The notes beneath the pieces are model-generated. The model had not been told where the DNA came from. It saw nothing but the letters and a program-made list of their open reading frames with translations, and ran no database searches. Below, piece after piece: positions 60,701 through 64,000 of a stretch of 64,000 nt of DNA. Position 1 is the stretch's first letter, and every line of letters starts with the position of its first letter. The DNA lies in the NCBI GenBank assembly GCA_943327755.2, contig CALPYF020000022.1, positions 7,754-71,753 on the forward strand, given 5' to 3'. The translations under genes and the position numbers were made by a program. This DNA is from Deinococcus hopiensis KR-140. Lineage in GTDB: Bacteria > Deinococcota > Deinococci > Deinococcales > Deinococcaceae.

Positions 60701-60918
60701 CAGCGGCGTACTCCTTTCACGGGCGCGGGGGCGGAGGGGCAGGGCTGGGCAAGCGAAGTCGCGCCCACTATACGGTCTGCGCCCCATGAGAACGTCGCGC
60801 CCACGCCCCGCGCGTCCCCCGGAAGATGGACGCCGGGCGCGGTCAGGGCCGGAACGCGGGAACGCCCACAGTCGCCCGCCGCCCCCACGCGGGAAGCTGA
60901 CCCGACCGGAGGTCCCAC

Positions 60919-61599
60919 ATGAACATCCATTTCATCGGCCACAGCACCTTCCTGCTCGAGAGCGGCGAGCACCGCCTGCTCATCGACCCCTTCATCGAGG
61001 GCAACCCGCAGGCCAGCGTCACCCTGCCAGAAGCCCTGGACTGGAAGCCCAGCGCCGTGCTGATCAGCCACGCGCACGGCGACCACTGGGGCAACGCCCT
61101 GGACTTCGCTCGGACCGGCGTGCCCCTGATCGCCACCGCCGAGATCGCCGGGTACGCCGGGAAGAACGGCGCCACGCACCCGGTCGGCATGAACATCGGT
61201 GGCATGTACCGCGCCGCGTGGGGCAGCGTCACCCTGACGCCCGCGTGGCACTCCTCGTCCTTCCCGGACGGCACCTACGGCGGCATGCCCACCGGCCTGC
61301 TCATCGAACTGGGGGGACAACGCGTGTACTTCGCGGGCGACACCAACCTCTTCAGCGACATGCGCCTGATCGGCGAGCGCGGCCTGGACGCCGCCCTGCT
61401 GCCCATCGGCGACCACTACACCATGGGCCCCGAGGAAGCGGCCCGCACCCTGGACCTCCTCAGGCCCAGGGTGGCGATCCCCATGCACTACGGCACCTTC
61501 CCCCCGCTGACCGGCGACCCCGCCGTCTTCCAGCGGGAAGGTGAGGCGCGCGGCGTGGACGTCCGCATCCTGAAGCCCGGCGAGCACACCACCCTGTAA
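60919..61599 (+). CDS. UPF0173-type metallo-beta-lactamase-fold hydrolase
   Basis: 226 residues. HSTFLL, SHAHGDHWGN (HxHxDH, about 50-55), AGDTNLFSDM and MHYGTFPP carry the zinc ligands of the UPF0173 family. The substrate is unknown. GGAGGT lies 5-6 nt before the ATG. It stands alone. Confidence 0.88.
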   Translation: MNIHFIGHSTFLLESGEHRLLIDPFIEGNPQASVTLPEALDWKPSAVLISHAHGDHWGNALDFARTGVPLIATAEIAGYAGKNGATHPVGMNIGGMYRAAWGSVTLTPAWHSSSFPDGTYGGMPTGLLIELGGQRVYFAGDTNLFSDMRLIGERGLDAALLPIGDHYTMGPEEAARTLDLLRPRVAIPMHYGTFPPLTGDPAVFQREGEARGVDVRILKPGEHTTL

Positions 61600-61679
61600 C
61601 GCCGGCCTGTCACACCGGAACAGGGGAGAGGGGGCGACCGGGAATCCACCCTGGTCGCCTCCCTCTGTTCTGCTCGCCG

Positions 61680-62582
61680 TCAGCCCTGCCCGGTCACCAG
61701 CGGACGAGGCTGCTCCTGCTCCTCCGGCAGTCGCGTCTGGTTCGGCGTGGGGTCCGGGAACTCCGGGTTGGCCTTGCGGTCCGCCGCCCGCACGAACGAC
61801 CGGGAATCCACGTGCACCTCCTGCGGCTCACGGACCTTGAAGCGTGTGGTGCGCGCCGGGACGCCCATCGCGATCCCATGCGGCGGGATATCCCCGCGCA
61901 GCAGCGCGTGCGTCGCGAGCATCGCGTCGTCACTGATCACGCTGCCCGCCAGCACTGTCGAGTGGTACGTGACCCGCGCGCCCCGGCCGATCACCGTGCG
62001 CCGCAGCGTCACGTCCGGGCCGTCCAGCACGCTGTGCGTATGACTGTACACGTTCACGTAATCGCTGATGCTGGCGTTGTCGTGCAGTTCGATCCCGCCG
62101 ATGTCGTCCAGCAGCACGTGCCGGTGCACGACCACGTCGTCCCCGACCTCCATGTTGTACCCGACGCTGAACTCCACGTTCTGCCAGCACTTGAAATCCC
62201 GCCCCACCCGCCGGAACACGTGCCCCGCCAGCACCCGCCGCAGCGGAATGCCCAGCACCGGATTCTGCCCCACCGGCGTCAGGTCCGCGTTCTTCCACAG
62301 CCACAACAGCGGCTTCACCCGCGTGAACGCCTCCGTGTCCGTCGCCATGTAGTACTCCGCCTCGAACGTCACGTTCCGTGCGTCCACATTCAACGCCGCC
62401 AGCGGCGCGTCCGCGCGCAGCTGCGCCAGCGGGCGCCCATACATGATCTCCGCGAGCACCGCGGCCACCAGCTCGAACCGGTCCGTGCCCGGATCCGACA
62501 GGCTCGCGTCCAGATTACGCAGGAACTCGTTGTAGGTCGCCTGCGCGTCCTGACCAATCTCCACCGGCTTGAGCCACGTCAC
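61680..62582 (-). CDS. Hexapeptide-repeat acyltransferase-like protein
   Basis: About 300 residues. A helical N-terminus (to about 130) is followed by a left-handed beta helix (about 140-250: VEVGDDVVVHRHVLLDDIG, DVTLRRTVIGRGARV and so on) as in LbH transferases. The C-terminus is Pro-rich. GTG at 62582 is preferred: TAGCCT (62589-62594) lies exactly 6 nt before it, while the GTG at 62588 would abut the box. The acyl group and acceptor are unknown. Confidence 0.78.
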   Translation of the reverse strand: MTWLKPVEIGQDAQATYNEFLRNLDASLSDPGTDRFELVAAVLAEIMYGRPLAQLRADAPLAALNVDARNVTFEAEYYMATDTEAFTRVKPLLWLWKNADLTPVGQNPVLGIPLRRVLAGHVFRRVGRDFKCWQNVEFSVGYNMEVGDDVVVHRHVLLDDIGGIELHDNASISDYVNVYSHTHSVLDGPDVTLRRTVIGRGARVTYHSTVLAGSVISDDAMLATHALLRGDIPPHGIAMGVPARTTRFKVREPQEVHVDSRSFVRAADRKANPEFPDPTPNQTRLPEEQEQPRPLVTGQG

Positions 62583-62664
62583 CCCCACAGGCTACCACCT
62601 ACAGTGAAAAACAAAGTAGGGTGCGGAGGATAGCCCCCGCACCCCAGCTCTTCTGAATCTGACG

Positions 62665-63861
62665 CTATTCCTGCGTGAATCGGCGCGTGAAGTTTTCCTG
62701 CTTGATGTACACGAACCGGGGGGTCAGGGGTGGGAGGTTCGCCGCCTGATTGAACTGCTGATCGTACTGCCACTGACGGGTGGGCGGACGGTACACCGGG
62801 GAGAGATCCTGTGCAGGAGTCACGCTTGGCGTGTCCTGCGACCCCAGCTTGAATGCGCCATTCACATGCAGTGGGGTAGAGAGACTGACCAGTGAGCCAC
62901 TGTAATTATAGTAGACGCTGCTGCCATACCGTTCGGCACCCTGCCAGTCCTCGTGGAAACGCATCATGTTGTGGACTCCGCCACTCGTAATACTCGTAGA
63001 AGTTGTGCCCCCAGGAATTGGCCACACGGCGCCTTCTTGGTTGCCAGTGGTGGCCGTGCCTGCCAGGATGGCAGTCTGGATTGTAGTTACTCCAGGGGTG
63101 CGGCAGAACAGGGGCTTAGTGGATTTCTCGTCACCAGTAGCAGTTTCTGCATCTGAGTCGCTTGCATACGAGTACCAAGCGGCTCCCATCGAATAACTAC
63201 CTATTAGGTTGCCACGCCAGTTGCGCTCAGCTCGGGTGTTCAGAGCCCGACTCCGGTAATAGCCGGTATCGTCACGACACAGTGATGGCGTATTCCATGC
63301 ACTTGACAACACATTAACCGAATCCGCAACGATGGAGCTGGGAATCCAGCCGCTGGACAGCGTAGCGAATGTCGGAGGGGAAACCGAGGCTGATGTAACG
63401 CCCGGCGAATTGAAGTCCCCCTGAATGTAAACAGCCTGATCGCTGACAAAAGTTAAACCTTTGGGTCGGATATTTGTAAGAGCGCTGGATAAATCCTTGC
63501 CGTTGATGAGGCGGAATCCGTAGTTGTTGAGCTTGACAGTACTTCCTGAGCGGGCAATATTGCTGTAGTTTTTATCATCGACTGTCAAATAAACGACTAA
63601 TCCCCCATCGGAAGTGTCGGATAGGCCATTGAGTATACCTGAATTGGCTTCAATGCAGGCCAAAAGACGCCTTACATCGATGTCAAGCATGCGCTTTTTG
63701 ACCCGTGCTTTATCGCTAGCTGTACTGGCATTGCTCCAGACCGGATATTCTCGGTTATCCTGAAAATTGGTATGGGTTCTGAAGGTGTTGCCCGTGATAA
63801 TACTGCTGTCCAGATTGCCGCCTGTGGAAAAATTGCAGTAGTTAACAAGGCTAGAAGTCAT
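62665..63861 (-). pseudogene. IS-truncated surface protein, possibly pilus-associated
   Basis: 398 residues whose ATG (63861) lies in the IS end: it overlaps the transposase stop (ATGA), and there is no signal peptide, so the N-terminus is missing. The repeats GLVVYLT, GLTFVSDQAVYIQGDFN and frequent Ser/Thr/Asn suggest an exported PilX/ComZ-like beta-solenoid protein (weak). GC is well below the chromosome, consistent with an acquired gene. It may still be expressed from IS read-through. Confidence 0.5.
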
Positions 63862-64000
63862 CCGGAAATTGCGCGGAGCAGGATGACAATGCAGGCCAGC
63901 TGAACCATCCCGAGGAAGTTGTCTGCCTTCACTTCATCACGCGTTCGAACCCTCCGGAAGCTCTGCAACCACGCGATCGTCCGCTCGACCTTCCAGCGCC
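63858..64000 (-). mobile_element. 3' end of an IS5-family transposase gene (runs off the edge)
   Basis: On the minus strand the last 46 codons read RWKVERTIAWLQSFRRVRTR, then a hydrophobic end MVQLACIVILLRAISG and a TGA at 63860-63858. This is the RWxVERTxAW end of IS5-type DDE transposases. The rest of the IS lies beyond 64000. The IS end must be near 63850. Confidence 0.75.

Overview
The window looks like a piece of a Deinococcus chromosome. The evidence is high GC with a strong third-position GC bias, an archaeal-type V/A-ATPase operon, an HU protein with a Lys/Pro/Ala-rich N-terminal tail, a DdrA/Rad52-like protein, and many genes whose start codon lies only 5-9 nt after a TANNNT -10 box, the leaderless layout known from Deinococcus. 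Nearly all of it is ordinary, densely packed core genome. Two patches are clearly lower in GC: a small gene at 55932-56318, and an IS-truncated surface protein at the right edge.

Layout. 1-2900: end of an unknown gene, then ftsH preceded by a short paralogue that keeps only the FtsH membrane/periplasmic part. 2960-8970: TPR protein, MFS transporter, GNAT acetyltransferase, and transketolase behind a structured leader. 9040-11426: complete preQ0/preQ1 operon queF-queD-queE-queC. 11611-16652: DUF6508-like protein, tRNA-Phe and tRNA-Asp, a two-gene unit of a Rad52/DdrA-like protein plus metallophosphoesterase, a penicillin-acylase-family enzyme, and an unknown protein. 16822-21701: ubiX-ispD-ispE and a plsY-like gene coupled to a large TPR membrane protein. 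21749-29512: ThiF/MoeB-like enzyme, HU, DoxX, a PAS-GGDEF-EAL protein, pth with an overlapping M42 peptidase, and DUF4126.

29710-33437 holds two tandem glnK-amtB pairs. 33695-42330 is the nine-gene V/A-ATPase operon (G-I-K-E-C-F-A-B-D), interrupted by two inverted repeats. 42388-47780: MFS transporter, orphan molybdenum hydroxylase, CoA-transferase, HD protein. 47785-53611: argR, coaBC, phoU with a PhoB/PhoR two-component pair, and metK. 53670-61599: coaD-rsmD, a cluster of small lineage-specific proteins, rsfS / LCP protein / yqeK, the c-di-AMP pair cdaA-cdaR, and an MBL-fold hydrolase. 61680-64000: a hexapeptide-repeat transferase, a surface protein cut by an IS, and the IS5-like transposase end.

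The observations most worth following are: (1) the second AmtB carries Glu in place of the first His of the pore twin-His pair while its tandem partner keeps His; (2) a divergent Rad52/DdrA-like protein is operonic with a metallophosphoesterase; (3) an FtsH ectodomain-only paralogue sits just upstream of ftsH; (4) CoaBC lacks the catalytic clamp cysteine and PASANT motif of its decarboxylase half; (5) the argR promoter is overlapped by a perfect 14-bp palindrome; (6) long inverted repeats sit inside the V-ATPase operon. I see no CRISPR array, prophage or obvious defence island.
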